Origin: Saxidomus purpurata
Lineage: Eukaryota; Mollusca; Bivalvia; Venerida; Veneridae
Direction: 5' to 3'
Assembly (NCBI GenBank): GCA_022818135.1
Contig: JAFMSR010000010.1
Span: forward strand, 33,332,153 to 33,396,152
Length of the DNA: 64,000 nt
The first letter of the stretch is position 1. The number at the start of each line of letters is the position of its first letter. Below, one piece after another: positions 46,723 to 60,265 of the stretch. The notes below the pieces were generated by a model. The model did not search any database. It was not told the origin of the DNA and was given only the letters and a program-made list of their open reading frames with translations. The translations under genes and the position numbers were made by a program.

Positions 46723-46806
46723 ATGATGGCGTCAAACAGAACTGAATATAACCGGCTTATTCCCTCAACTACTAGTATACGTTCGGAAGTCGGAAAGTAT
46801 GCGGTA
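46723..46806 (+). other. possible isolated coding exon
   Basis: CTTCTGTTTAG precedes GC and ATGATGGCGTCAAACAGAAC. The frame MMASNRTEYNRLIPSTTSIR then SEVGKYA runs to a GCG/GTAATA donor-like site. No neighbouring exon was found and no family is recognised, so this is weak. Confidence 0.15.
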
Positions 46807-47258
46807 ATATTTGGTAATATTCGAAAAGAATCGACTATTTTTCAAAAATCTGTGTACTCTTTTTCAGAGTATTCTCCATCTGCACTTATGCACGTTTGCC
46901 ATTTCTTCGGGGCTTTTCTATTCCTTTTTTAACCATGAAAAAGACCAATGTCTAAGGTACTGTATCACGGCTAAAATCAAAATAGACCAATACTTGTATT
47001 TTGTTCAAGCAAGCATTTTGTTCTGTTCTGAAAAAATATAAGACACAGGGGGCAAGGTCAGAGCTATAGAGATTGTGTGATAACAATTGCCATTTTAAAG
47101 AATTAGTAATTTCCACTGTAGACGAAGTGATGCTGGAGGGGCGTTGTCATATAGAAGAACGATATTTTTCTGTACACAAATGTTTGAGTTTATCACGATT
47201 TTTTATAGAATTACTTCACATTGTGTTTGGCACTTACAGTTCAAGTTTTCGGCATAAA

Positions 47259-48245
47259 ATAAACAAGAGCCATGTAAGACATGGCCATCCCACCGCCGAG
47301 TGCTCTATCTATGACCAAGAAAGGTGAGAGGAATGGATATGGTATAGGTTCTAATTTAATAAAATATTAGTTGTTATAACGTCTTAAAGAAGGTTATTCG
47401 CCTGCACATTCTCTGTGTTAATGTCGCACTTCTACTCTTAAAATCTGAAATTGTATGCTTTGCGCAAACATTATTTTATGCAGAATATTATAAAAGGAGA
47501 TAACTCAAAACCAAGGTAAGTTTGAGTTATGGTTCTTAGAAAATGCACTGCATCTAAATGTCCTCTATGACTGTATGCAATTTGAATCAATTCAATTCAG
47601 TACTGAAGAAGTTCAGTTTAATCATTTTTTATTGTAAATTGTTTTACATATACATAAACATAAAGACAATTAATATATGCAATTGAAACATTTACAAATG
47701 AATAGGACCACAAGTTATGCCAACTCGGTGAACGGCCCGGACAAGAACATGTAATAAAGGGAGATAATAAGATAAGCTACAGTTAAGGTCCTTGTACACT
47801 GCACTTTCCCTCAATGAACTCTGTCAGTGAGTAAAGTTTAAACAAAAGCTCTAGAATACTTTCGGAGTTATGTTCCGGACAAAAGTGTTACATGAAAAAT
47901 CAATAAAAAATAGATGAGGTACGGTTATGGTTTTTAAACATTGCCCTGTGTTTTAGTGTCCTCTGTTTGTGTATGCAATTTGAATCAATTCCGTGCAGTA
48001 CGGACAAGAAAATTTAAAAAGGGAGATAATTAAAAAATAGGACATGCTAGAGTATAAGTCCTTGTACACTGCATTTTCTCTCTATGTATTATGTATGTAT
48101 GTAAAATTCAAATAAATTACCTTAAATACTTTCAAAGTTATGCTCAGGACAAAAGTGTGACGGACGCACGGACACGGACGGACTTAAAGAGCCCATTACC
48201 ATACCCCCTCCGCCTTTGCAGGGGGATACTAAGTACTATTCCATG
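47259..48245. mobile_element. bivalve-type non-autonomous element with two diverged internal units
   Basis: It begins AACAAGAGCCATGTAAGACA and ends CCCCCTCCGCCTTTGCAGGG. Two internal units share TATGCAATTTGAATCAATTC (near 47575 and 47973), GTCCTTGTACACTGCA (47790, 48058) and GGACAAAAGTGT (47878, 48147). No transposase is present. The class is uncertain and may be Helitron-related. Confidence 0.5.
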
Positions 48246-48501
48246 TGCATCCCAACATTACCTTACCAGCAGGGGATAGGATACTACCTCGTTTCCACTG
48301 TTTTAACTGAGTGTTTGTCTCAGGTTCGGCATGATGCATTTACTTTTCATCATCTTTGATAAAGCGATTCAAAAACAAATTCCCATACAACCTGATTAAA
48401 ATTACTCAAATGATATTTTACATGGTCACCAAATTAGCCTTTTGGTCATCAGATAATTATTTTGGCACCATCTCGCAATGACCTGACTCATACAAAGTTG
48501 T

Positions 48502-48760
48502 TCAAGTAGCACTTTTGTATACTGATGCCTTGCCAATGTTAAAACCATCAGCTACCTCCTGTTGTGTTACTCGGCGTTCGTGCATCACGCCAACCTCAAC
48601 ATTTTCAACCATTGAGGAGAGCACTGCCTCAGCAGGCTTTGTCACAAACGCTGGTTCTATAGTAGATACACTGAGAAACCCCTTTGTAAAATCCAGAGTA
48701 TGGTATGCAGACATTTTCTATTCGGCCTTTGGATAATGTGGTAAAGCTTTTCTTCTTCTA
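48502..48760 (-). pseudogene. mariner transposase N-terminal fragment
   Basis: The minus frame reads VSTIEPAFVTKPAEAVLSSM, VENVEVGVMHERRVTQQEVA and DGFNIGKASVYKS. RRVTxxEVAxxxxIxxxSV is the second helix-turn-helix of the mariner DNA-binding region. The upstream part is out of frame and no catalytic domain follows, so it is a truncated relic. It is the same family as the fragments upstream of copies A and B. Confidence 0.65.
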
Positions 48761-51389
48761 TAAAATAATGCTGTCCTTCTATTTCGGAGTTCATAATAGT
48801 CGAAACATGTCTCGTGTGAAAAAAAAACATATAAAATGTTCACACAAAGTTTTCGTTGAAAATCATCGATTTACATGTATTCATATGAGAATTTTCGCTT
48901 GCCATGTAAATGCAAGTTGAAAGAGATGATCGCGAAAAGTACAAATATTTTCCAACTGACCCTCGTATCTATCTAGACTGACATTTACAAATTTAGATTA
49001 ATTTAATCTAATTTAATTTGTTTGAAATCTAGTTTTGTTACGATCTTTCGCCTTATATCCCTTTACGGAAACTCCATTCTTCAGACAAATTAGTTGAATA
49101 GTAAACCATTATTGAATATGCTTTTGTGAAAAATCAGTAATTTAGAAATTAAAACAGATATTTAATTAAATATGGTTTTCAGACTTTTACCTGCTAGATC
49201 ATGGTAATTTTTATGTCATCCAATAGAGACCACAGCTTCTACAAATTGAAAGAGTGGTACCATTTTCTACGATGACGAAATACCTTCAAACGTGATATGT
49301 ACGTTGAAGGTAGACGCCTACGTATGTATCCAATTATCTTTCACAAGTTGTCTAACAGCTTGATATGACAATTCTCCTAACAAAGGATGCAAAGAGGTAC
49401 ACTTTACAAAATTCTGATAGCCGACTAATAATCAGACATGCTCACAAAAGGGTTTCACTTTCTGACTGTGATTACTTCTCCACAAATAATCCAACTCATT
49501 GTTATACTGATAGTTGTTATAGCATGCAAGTGTGCTTTGACGGCTTTCCAGTATGTCGTTTAGATGTCAGGTCTGTTGAGTTAGTAGAAAACTGTATCAG
49601 ATTTAACAAACGTAAGAGGGTTGTCCAAAAGTTTTGTAGATATTTGTAGATATCTCTTAACGTTTAACATTAAAATTGACAAAACACTTCATAATTTATA
49701 CCTATATGGCTATTGGTGTTTTTTATAATATATATGAGTGCTTGGATACGACTGCAGCACTGGGAAAGAAGGTGGAGGAGTAGCTATTTCTGGTTTGTCT
49801 TATTTTCTTCCGTGCATAATGTACTGTTGACTTAAACATAGAAATAAAATATGTCCGTCGCATGTAACAGAAAAATATGTTCTTTTACAAGCTGTGACAG
49901 TGTATTGATTCCATGGATGAAAGCTAACGTTATCCCACTGACGTCATTACTTCACGTTAAAACGTTGTAAACATTCATTTTATCGATGAACTTTGAACGT
50001 TTTTTTTTTTACTTTGTTTTGTACTGAGTATGATGCCCTCTGGATTGTATTACATATACTTACAGATGATTAATTTGAAACGTTAATTTGTATAAAAATA
50101 AAGCAATATAAATTTTGAATGTTGGCGCAAACTATGGGAGTGAATTCCAACAGCTTCTATCCATGCCATATTACATATTTCCTCCGAACTTAAAATGGCT
50201 GTAGCAAATACTTTCACTTGATAAGAATCGTTAAGTCTACGGGTTGGAGTGCTTTACCAAAAATTGAATAATTTCCCGTCATTAAAGTACAGAACAATTA
50301 AATGTGTTTTCGCCGTCGTGAATTATTCTACCCGGTACATATTAGCCGGATAATGTAAAGCATTCCAAACCATATATTATTCATTTAATATGAATACTTG
50401 CGTGTACGCTTTATCATTCATAAGTTTGGACAGCACGCGAACCCTTTTATAAAAAAACATAAGAAAATCCCCAGTAACGCTAGAACAACCCTCGTGTGTG
50501 TCTGATATTTAGACCACGGACCATGATTGCATTTATATGCAACCTGGAACTGACCTTCGGAAATTATCGAATTCGTCATGAATTTTTAAGAAATGTCAGT
50601 TTGAAGATTTTTTTTGTTTGAATCAAATGAAAGATATTTAAATGATATTTTAAAAAAAAGTTTTCCGTTTCATCTTAAAAAGAGCAAACCTTCGGATTTT
50701 TTAAAATTTCAAATCCTTTTTATAATTTTAACCTACCAATCACAGTATACAATGCCTTTCAGCTGTTAAACGTACATACACCGGAAAAGTAATGGATCAG
50801 AAAGGGACGCGAACAGTGTTACTATATTCTTAAAACGATATGTTGAATCTTGTTTTCTTTTTTCAGTATAGAAGGTTTAGACTGTTGTAATAGAATTACG
50901 TGCTCAGTTCTAGGTAAATATTCTTAAATGAACAAAAACATCGGATAAAACATCTCTCCTGACAAAACATCTGTAATAAGAAGTAAATTTACATGCACAG
51001 CACGACAGATGCTACAAGCTAAAGGTAATTCGCAACAGTGATGTAATTATGGACAAATGTTGAAATCATTTGCTATCTCAAAAAGTACGGAATTATCCTC
51101 CATTGTCAAATCATACAGTCACACAGAAGCCGTTCCTTATGAAATAGCAGAAATACGTATGTAATATTCCAATATACTCTGATGGCGTTTGCTATCACAT
51201 TCTTAATTCTGGGCGGAGCTTTTACAATTTCGTTACTTAATTGATGGCATTTTTGTGCACTTCAGTTTTCTTTGTTTTTTCCCCCCGACGATATCCAGTA
51301 ATTTTTTTGTATCTGCACCATTTACTACTTTATCTACCACGCTGGGTACCAGACTAGAATTAATGTTTACATCTGGGGTGGCGGACATT
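48760..51389. other. intergenic region without recognised genes
   Basis: The longest frame (49365-49649, 94 codons, cysteine-containing) has no motif or splice context I can support. The rest is AT-rich single-copy-looking sequence. Confidence 0.45.
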
Positions 51390-51718
51390 TAAGTATAAGT
51401 TAGAGTTTATTAAGTCAAATTTTAAGAAAAAAGAAACCCTAAGGGAGCGAGCGGTAGCGAGCGACCGGGGTTTCTTAATTGTTAAAATTTGACTTAATAA
51501 ACTCATACTTAGTGTTTAACCGCTTTGACCTTTTGCATAGCCACCGACATGTATTGTGGCACGGACCTATGTGTATGTGGGCGGAGCTAAAGTGCTTTCT
51601 ATTTAGAGCGAACTCTAAATGAATTGAGTGATTTCAGTAGATAGTTTTAATAAAAAAGAAAGACGTTTTTTGAAAATCTGAGCGATTCGATTGGTGGGGA
51701 AATAGGGTCAAACACTAA
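51390..51718. mobile_element. foldback repeat with GC-rich hairpin, copy 1
   Basis: AGTTTATTAAGTCAAATTTTAA and its complement flank a hairpin core starting AAGAAACCCTAAGGGAGCGA and ending CGAGCGACCGGGGTTTCTT. A tail with GACCTTTTGCATAGCC follows, ending in GGGTCAAACACTAA, inverse to the TTAGTGTTTAACC at 51510. The same tail is at 60775-61028. Confidence 0.75.
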
Positions 51719-53179
51719 TAGTTGATAGGCATTGTACTATTAAAATTATGGCAAGCCAATTTATCATTTAAGCTGGCAACATTCGCTGCCGAGGCAGCGA
51801 AATCCTTATACAGAATCTATATGTCAGTTATACAGCTGGATCTAGATTTAACAAGCAAAGAGTAATCATTGAATGTAAACATACGTACAAAGTCGATCTG
51901 AGCAGCCGACACAAATAAAACTTGTTTATTCACATTGATCCAGTGTATTGGTGTCTAAACCAGTTATTCCAGATACAATGTATTGTTTTTGAAATTAACT
52001 TTTTTTACTTTTCCTGAAAGCTTTAATGTGAAAAAAAAAATTATAAAGAATTTTGCTGTCTGTTCTGTTTACATTTTCATTCAGTTCAAACCTGCTAAGT
52101 TTATTCTATACTCTAACAGAACTTGGAACAAAATGAAGTTCTTGATAACACATATTAATTAATAAGATAAATGTGCAAAATTCCATTAAGTTACTAATGT
52201 GCTTCTGGAAATTGAAGGGCATTTTTATTGAATACTGTGTCAGAGGGAAAATATTAATATGACTAACATAAACTTAAAGCAAACACATAAGAAATGTACT
52301 TTTATATTATTGAAGAACTGCTACTACAGTCGCATATCTATTACAAGAGATGTTTTTTTCTTTTATTTTTCATTTTGAATACATGTATTTGTTTACAGGA
52401 TCTACTTTAAGAAGCTGTTAACTAAAATATTGGGACTAAAGCCGAGGTCCGAACCGGCGCTAGGTGCTAGCCATTTATTTTGTCGGCAATCCGATCTTTC
52501 ATTTGTCGTATCATAATAGAAAACTCCTTTAATATACAAAGCCTATATTTGTGTTAAATCAAATCTGATTAATACAATAATTTGTGTTTGAAAGAAACCT
52601 TTCAAAATGTGTATGTCTGGCATAAGATATAAAATCTTGCCTGTTTGCCCTTTTCAGTGTGACAGTCAAACAATGCAATATAAATATAATCCGCCGATGA
52701 CATTTAACCCCCTATGACCAATCAGAAATGTCAGCTATTTAATAAGATCCGATTGGATATACCATTTAGATAAAAAGTACCAATTAACAGAGCACATCTT
52801 TGAAGTGTGTGCTTCCGCAGAAATCCGCCTCTACAGCTTTAGAGGAAGTCGGTGAAAATGTCAACGGAAAACTTTTATGCGATTTCTAATTAATATGACC
52901 AAATATACAGTAAGATTGTCAGATAAATTAAAGACCTTATCAGCTTTTGACATTTACGTAAATTTAGTTTTGAATTCTTTCAATAGAGTTCGTCCAAACT
53001 TAAACGTAACATTGTCTATGCCACTTAAAATGATAGAATCACAAACTTAGACCAGTTCCAGCTTAATGACGATTAATATCTTGTCAAATATTTTGGGCAA
53101 AATGGTGACACACTTCTGTAATTCGGAGGTAATATTATTGAACGCCGCAGCTGTCTTATATTGGGTCATTTCTTTTTAT

Positions 53180-53590
53180 CTCGTGCAAATAGTGTCTGAT
53201 TTTGTCAAACTAAATGCCATCTTTTCTACGCATAATGCTGTCTAGTCTACGAAAACGGTGAGCTTATCTATAGTGTGTGTAATTGTGTTAGATGCTAAAT
53301 AATATGTAATTTTGTCAAAGTATGATCTTAACTAGTCACAACAATTATGTCGAACTACTATGTTATTATGTTAAAAGTGTAATGTTATCTTGTCGCTAAA
53401 CTATGTAAATGTGTCTATGAAACATGTTATTATGTTAAATTGTGGTGTTAGCTTGCCAAAATAGTGTCTTATTATGTCAAATTACTATCATATTATCATA
53501 TCAAATGTATGTGTTATCTATCTACGATCTATATAAACTTTTCTGTTGAATATGTTACTACATATATGTTGTTTTGTTAGCAACTCGTGT
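53180..53590. repeat. degenerate 25-27 bp minisatellite
   Basis: Recurring GTGTTATTATGTCAAA-like units (for example near 53355, 53425, 53470) over about 400 bp. No coding potential. Confidence 0.55.
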
Positions 53591-54198
53591 TGTCTGGTTC
53601 ACTTGGCGTCACGTAATAAATAAGTGGCATGTAACACAGAGATGTCGGAAATTGAGAAGTAATTGTAGACAAGATCACACATCACTTTGATATAACCACA
53701 TTGATGTTTGATAAGACATTCCGGCAAAGTAGCGTGTGGACTTCCCGTCTAAACTCGTAATTGTGGCACATCTTATTTTCGAGACGAAAGTTATTTTTGG
53801 ATATTTATTAACATTAATTACTATGAATATACGTCTTTTGTATTACTAAAACGGACAAAATGACCTTTAAACTTTAGTTCGATGCAACAAAGCGTTATGT
53901 GGATAAGGTAATAGAAGCAGTTACAATGCTGTAGCACTGATATAATGACGTCAGTGTAGCGCATGCGTGTTTCTATTTTATTTGTTCGATGCATTTTGCT
54001 GTGGAACAGTCGCCATATTGGAACCGAAATTCCACTAGAATTCGTTCTATAGATCTTCTTAGGCGAGTTGTAGCCTATTTGTATTAACGATTTTTGGGCT
54101 TTATAATAGCGACCACGGTGATGACCTACATTAGCAATGCAAAACCAATTAGAGTTGCGTCCCTTGAATGAATCTAATGAATATTTATGAAGCGCTAA

Positions 54199-54232
54199 AT
54201 CAGGGTCCGTATATTACGGACCCTGGCTAAAT
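54199..54232. repeat. short perfect hairpin
   Basis: CAGGGTCCGTA and TACGGACCCTG around TAT, with a GCTAAATCAG repeat on each side. Confidence 0.6.
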
Positions 54233-54239
54233 CAGCCCA

Positions 54240-55830
54240 AGAATGGTGCCGATTTATTTCGCTTTAGAAATGATTAAAAACGGAATTGCCGGAAAACAGT
54301 CTAATTTGAATATTTAATTAAGACCTGTATACCTCGGGGAAAACCCGCAAATTATCCGAAAGCCGTAATTTATCAGTACAAAAACAAGTGTCAAAAGTTT
54401 GAAAATGTTGATATTCCGTTAATCGGTCAATTTCGCTTGGTTTTCAGGTTTTATTTGAAAGGTATATACCCCAATCGGGAGATATGCTTAGCCTGTTGAA
54501 GTACAGCCGTGGCCATTATTCTGTACACTGTAATGTAATACAGTAATCGTCTCATATAACTGTTAAGTTATAATTTTCTTGTTAGAAATAAAACCGGTTT
54601 GCCTTTATATACATGATAAACAGTGCATGAGAAAAACAAGGTCATGAAGAAAGAGGAAAGAATATTTACCTGCATTGGTGTTCTAAAGATACAGTATAAT
54701 CTCAGTCGTCAGAGTTATCAGTTTCCTCCAATACAAAAAGACGAAAATGTTATCATGATAAAGTATAATGTTATCTTATCTACTTTCCTTAAAAATATGA
54801 CCACTCCTTTAACTTCATTTTAGGTAGGTTAATTATAAGTTGTCTTCACCAAGGTTTAGAAATTATGCCTGAAAGGTTCCTATAACGTTTATGAAAATGA
54901 AATATAATTGTTATATAATGAGATACTGCTCTACGTGGGTTTTTCAATCATCGTCGCATAGTAGACTGAATCTTTAATAGCGGCTATGTTACATTGTTTT
55001 ATTTCTGTCACAACAGCCATGAAGCAGTCATAAAAGTTTTGCTCGAAAAAATCGTGAAAATGAGTATGCGTAACTTCGCGGAAGAAAAAGGCACGTGCGC
55101 CTTTGATAAGAATTTATATTAAGCAGACAATTCTATGTACTCAGAACAGCAAATAGCTTCCACCATTGTTACTTCATTTCATGTTTCTATATACACTTTT
55201 ATTACAGGAAGTTAAATAAGAAATGAGAAAGTGTGAATATATTATGAAGTTATTGGTTTACCTAAGAATGTGTTTGCATACTTTAAAAATAAATCTTATT
55301 CCAATTTATATTTCATCAAATTCCAGCCAATGTTTTACTGTTTTAGGCAAATTTAGACTATCCCAGCCATTTATGTTTGTGTCTATAAAAGACAAGCAAA
55401 GATTCCTGACAGAAACGAGAATGGCGGTGATATTTGAAAAATTATGTATGTAACATCGGGTAATAACCTTGAAGTGCCGCACAAAAATTCAACAGCAGGA
55501 ACAAAAAATTTACATGCATCTTAACGCGTTACTGATTATTCATCTACGGTAAGTCGGTAAATAACTATAGAAATGCTGAAAATTGCCCAACGTGTCTGTT
55601 AGAAATTTGATATTTTATGAAAACTTTTATGACGAATGAAAGTTTATTTGTACGAAAAAATCAAATTTAAGTATTGATTAATTAAATAAATATAGCAACA
55701 CTTTGGGTTATTCTTGGTCACCCCTCATACATATATCATAAAAATATATAAATATACTAAATAATAGAAAAAAAACGACACTGTGGTTTTTGCGTTTTGT
55801 ATTTGTCCATAAAGTGCCGTTCATTTTTCA
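54240..55830. other. AT-rich intergenic region
   Basis: No supported gene; frames up to 76 codons without motifs. Confidence 0.45.
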
Positions 55831-55996
55831 TTTTTATACGCCTATAGGGACGTATTATTTGAACGCCTGCAGCTGGCGGCGTCCACACGTTGTCCGCTCT
55901 CGAAGTCAAACTGTTTTCATCCGATCTTCACCAAACTCGTTGAAATCGTTTGTGGGTTAATGTCTGGTCCAAGTTCGATGACAAGTGAAATCGCCT

Positions 55997-57463
55997 AAGG
56001 CCACACCAATTTAATTTCTTGGTCATCGGAATATATCCTAAAAAATAGGAGCGAGCGAGCGAAAAAAAAATTAAAATATTTTTTTTTCCAATTCAACCAT
56101 TTTTGGAGCGGGCGAAGAGCGATTTGTTAAAAAAAATTAAAAACTCCTCACAAAAATAAATATTCACTGTCAAAACAGATAAAAAAGACTTTGAAATAGA
56201 TTATAAAAGAGCTACAGACACCTTAAATATAAACTGCCAAAAAGGTGCAGACCACAAAGTGACTCCTATATACACCAGTACTAAGTTTACAGTGGTATAA
56301 AAGTGTTTCTTGCAAGAAAATATTTTTATTCTTTTAAATAGATCATATTTTGTTTTCTTACATACATGTACAGCCAATACAACAAGTCTTTTGAAAGAGA
56401 GACAATTTTTTATCATTTAATAAACCATCAGACTAATGTGTATTTCAATTTATGCCCAAACACTTTGTAATGAAACCCATTTGTTAGTCATATCAAAATA
56501 ACCAACAGAACAACTTCTTTACTTAAGTCAAGGCATATGCTCTTGTACTGCACTTCTTCTGACCATAAGTGTTTTGACTAGAGATAATTGTTCAATTTCA
56601 CAATGCTAAAAACTTAAGCTAGTTTCTTGATTTTTTCCTTCCCAAGTTTTAGCCTCAGCGCCATTATCAATACAATTTTTACACAGAGAGCACACTAAAT
56701 GTCTTTAAATGTTTCCGAGTTGTCTGTCTGGACAGCAACTCGTCTTCCACCGACGTTTCCCTGGTTTATGTTAACAATAAATTTATTTTGGTGATTAGAA
56801 TGACCGAAAAAGACCGTAAAATACAAAAAAGACCGAAAAAGAACCGAAAAATGATTAGCGAAAACAACTTTGTTTCAAAAGATAATGTACGGTTTATAAC
56901 TTAAGTATTAAATAAATGCAGGAATTTGTATGTAATGAATATTTTTTGTTTGTTTTGATAAGTTCCTGTGCTGCATCCATTACAAAATCTGGAGTGCTAA
57001 TTTCAGAAAGTTTTCGGTCTGCAATATTTGTTTTTCGATCTTTCTACTTGATTTGTAATACAATATTTACAAATTTCTTCATTTAAACTGTAAGTTGTAT
57101 ATACTCTTTTGAAAAATAAGTTGTTTTCGGTCTTCATAAACTGTTTTTCGGTCTTTTTCGTTTTTTCGGTCATTCTATGCAACCGGTGGCTGCCATTTTG
57201 ACAATATGGTAGTCATGATTATACAAATAAAGTAGCGGGAACATGTTCTGCTGGCGTTTAATCCGTTCATAATCGAATTGTAGGTTTGAAAGTACTAAAT
57301 TTACGAGTTCTCCGCGACAAAAAGGCCCGCTTTGAATTTTTGGTCTTAGTTTATAAAACTGATGCGGGCGGAAGCTCAAATTGAAAAAAAAATATTTTTT
57401 TTTGATTTTGAAAAATAATGGAGCAGGAAATCCGTTGACCAAGTAGTTAATTTGGTGTGGCCT
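55997..57463. mobile_element. nested DNA element with GGCCACACCAA inverted ends
   Basis: The left end TAAGGCCACACCAATTTAAT and right end TTAATTTGGTGTGGCCTA are inverted, with further pairing (CTTGGTCATCGG / CCGTTGACCAAG). GAGCGAGCGAGCG and AT-rich runs lie inside each end. No transposase is visible. Confidence 0.7.
56798..57175. mobile_element. innermost MITE with GAATGACCGAAAAA ends and TA duplication
   Basis: The inverted ends GAATGACCGAAAAAGACCG and CGGTCTTTTTCG...CGGTCATTC are flanked by TA at both sides. It sits inside the GGCCACACCAA element. Confidence 0.75.
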
Positions 57464-57689
57464 AAAGCACTTTTGGATTAGGGATCTTTAATTATACAAA
57501 ATTTGCCAAATTAGCCTTGCCCGCTCTCTTCGTCGATCAGTTTTCACCCGATCTTCACCAAACTTGGTGAAAATATTTTTTGGAATAATGTCTAGACCAC
57601 GTTCGGTATCATGGCACTTTTGGATAATGGCCCTTGAATTTTCGAAAAGTTATATAATCAGCCTTGTTCGCTCTATAGTTCAAACAGCT

Positions 57690-59385
57690 TTTACAAAACC
57701 TATGAGCTGCCTGGTACTGAGTTATGCCTCCCTGGCGGGCGTATTCTATGACAGTTTGGCACTCTTGTCTGTAGAATTTATTTATTTCAGCATATCTTTT
57801 GCCATTTAAAATATAAATATATAATATTGAATAGAATACCAATGTTTAACAAATTACTTCATATGGTTAATATGAACAGACTGAAATGTATTTGCGTTAA
57901 CACTCATTCAACAAAATGCAGTGTCTATTGTTAATGAGCTGGTAATTATGTTAAAATGTACAGGGATCGAGAGAAGTTCTCATACTTTAATGAGCAACTA
58001 GCTTTTGTCAATTTGTGTATGGGCCAATGATTATTCCTGACAGCGAATATTGTTGATAACATCAAAATGTAATAATCCTGTCTCACAGCACATATTAAGT
58101 GATATAGTATTTAACAGTATTCGAATGCTACCGGAACTTTAGCTTCCTGATAAATCTTGTCAGATTTTGAATTACCACTTCACCAATGTAAATATGGATC
58201 TCATATTCTATATTGGCTCCGTTGGATTATTGAAATCCTCTAACTAGAAAGGTCAACGGAAATACTCGCTTGCGATTTTCTAATGCCATATAAGAAAAAA
58301 ATATCTTTAGCATAGTAAAACAACTCGGCTAATTAGTTGTTTTCATTAAAGTTAAGCTATTTTCAGAATGCTCATACAATTGATACGTGACAATAGCTTG
58401 TTACTACATTTACGTCAAACGGATGTACTACTTTCATCTAAGAGGTCACATTCCCTCAGTTTTCAGAGGGAACCTGTTATATGTGTTATATCGAAAAGAT
58501 ATAGATATATCGTGTATAAACAGATGGAGAAAAGTTATATACCGATACAGGAAGAAACCCAATACCATATAAAACAATGTCAAAGCAGAGAGTTTTTAAA
58601 AAAAAGCTTAGAGCTTTTCTACTCAATCATTTATGCTGTTGTGTAATAGTATATAATAATTTATATTACATGTGATTTATGAAAAAAAACACTGTTTAAA
58701 CCAATACAATGTCAAGTCATACTAAACACATTCCAGGCGTATCTAACTTTGCCCCTACCAGCCTTAAGTTGGAGGAGCAGGAGGTGTGTCACGTTATTTT
58801 ATAGAACTATTCCGTCCAAATAAGGGAGTCGGATACCACTAAAAGCTTTCCACCTTCCTGATAATATTAATTATATTAATGTGTGATGTTATGCCTTTTG
58901 GTTTTTTTTACGTATTATACTCAGTCTGATAACCTATGCTCATGCTGGGTAAATGACATTTTTTGTGAGTTTTTTCTTATTCATTTAGTTTTAAGATATC
59001 TTAAGTACAAAAAAACCCGTAATTACCAACTACAAAAAAGTCAGTCATTTCATTTTAAACTCTTATTAAGTTATTGCCGCTCATTTTAATGGCTATTAGC
59101 TATGTTAATTATGTGAGGCCAGATTGAGATATTTTGTGTGAAAGATGTCTTTAAGGTATTGTATTCAGAAAGTCCATTATTGAGACACTGCTGAGAGACA
59201 GTACAATTAAATTAGTACCGTATTGAGGTGCCTTAATATTCCCTTTTATAGCCACCTTCCTCTTTAACGTTATCAAATCACATCATTTCAATTTAGTCAA
59301 AGTCATATAAAATTCTGAAAATTAGCAGTAAAAAATTAAATGCAAACTATTAAAATGTTACTTTATTATTCATAATTTTGCGCCA
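57690..59385. other. AT-rich intergenic region
   Basis: No supported gene. The 92-codon frame at 58368-58646 has no motif and overlaps another frame. Confidence 0.45.
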
Positions 59386-59387
59386 CA

Positions 59388-60072
59388 GGTGGAAGGAGCA
59401 TACCTTTGACTTTTTTTCTTAAGCTAATGTTCTTTTGTATGCATTATAAAATTGATATTGAAAATAAATTTAAAGTGACATTATGCGCATCTTACTGCAC
59501 ATAGTGTATTTTGGGTGACAATTTTATAAATGCAATTTTGGTTGCTGTGCATTTAAATGTGTTAAATTAATGATTATGCCGCATTAGTATTTGAAATTGG
59601 CGCATTAGATATAAAAAAATCGGACTGATAAAATGATAGATGATTGTGTCGTTGTTGACGTTGGTAGAGATTTCAGCAGTGGAAGGGAAGCAACTCCTGC
59701 ATGCAGTTGTTCTTTTCTTAAATTGACTCTCCCAGTCAAATAAGAAAATCAATATTTGGAAAGTTATTTTTTCATACTGGTAGCGGGAAGAGTTTGGTGT
59801 ATTGGGTTAAAAGCTATTATTTCCTCTACGCTTTTGTACACACACCATTTTCAGCTGGATTGTTACTTGAAAAAAAATGCGCATAATGTCACTTTAAAAA
59901 ATGATTATTTTTCTTCATAGCTCTTTACTATAGACTATAGTAAAGAGCTATAAAAAAAATCTTTTTTTTTTCATTTTTTAAAATTATTTAATCTGATTTC
60001 AATTTTCACATGCAAAGAAAAGATATTAGCTGAAGAAAAAGAGTAAAAGGTTTATTCCTTCCACCTGTGTTT
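59388..60072. mobile_element. foldback element with CACAGGTGGAAGG ends, hosting MITE copy 2
   Basis: The left end CACAGGTGGAAGGAGCATAC and right end CCTTCCACCTGTG are inverted over more than 40 bp. Flanks TTTTGCGC and TTTTGTGC could be an 8-bp target duplication with one mismatch, as in hAT elements. Inside are a TTAA MITE and a 15-bp-stem hairpin (TAGCTCTTTACTATA gac, 59918-59950). Confidence 0.65.
59474..59893. mobile_element. TTAA-flanked MITE, copy 2
   Basis: Inverted ends AGTGACATTATGCGCAT and its complement are perfect over 17 bp and flanked by TTAA at 59470-59473 and 59894-59897. It is 420 bp, colinear with copy 1, and inserted inside another element. Confidence 0.87.
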
Positions 60073-60265
60073 TGTGCAAGAATGCAAGAAATGGGCAGGC
60101 GCCTTTAATTCGATGCCACATTTTACTGCTTGAAATTGTTTTAACTTTTCCAAGTGGTATTTCTAGCAAACTCACCTATAATATCAATCACTTTTCAATA
60201 AACGCATGCCAACTTCCAAATGATCGAGCGGTTCAAATCAAATGGCAGACAATTTTTATTTAACG

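Larger units (their letters stand above)
55831..57690. mobile_element. dispersed bivalve-type element interrupted by a 1.5-kb insertion
   Basis: It starts TTTTTATACGCCTATAGGGA with an inverted short end. Its body has CCGATCTTCACCAAACT(C/T)G twice, at 55922 and 57549, split by the insertion 55997-57463. The repeated body sequence suggests tandem units like those in the Helitron-like element at 20249. Confidence 0.55.

Noticed and set aside
49365..49649. 94-codon frame with several cysteines
   Set aside because: No recognisable domain, signal peptide or splice context; composition fits chance in AT-rich DNA.
58368..58646. 92-codon frame
   Set aside because: It overlaps a second frame on the same strand, has low-complexity tyrosine-rich sequence and no exon signals.
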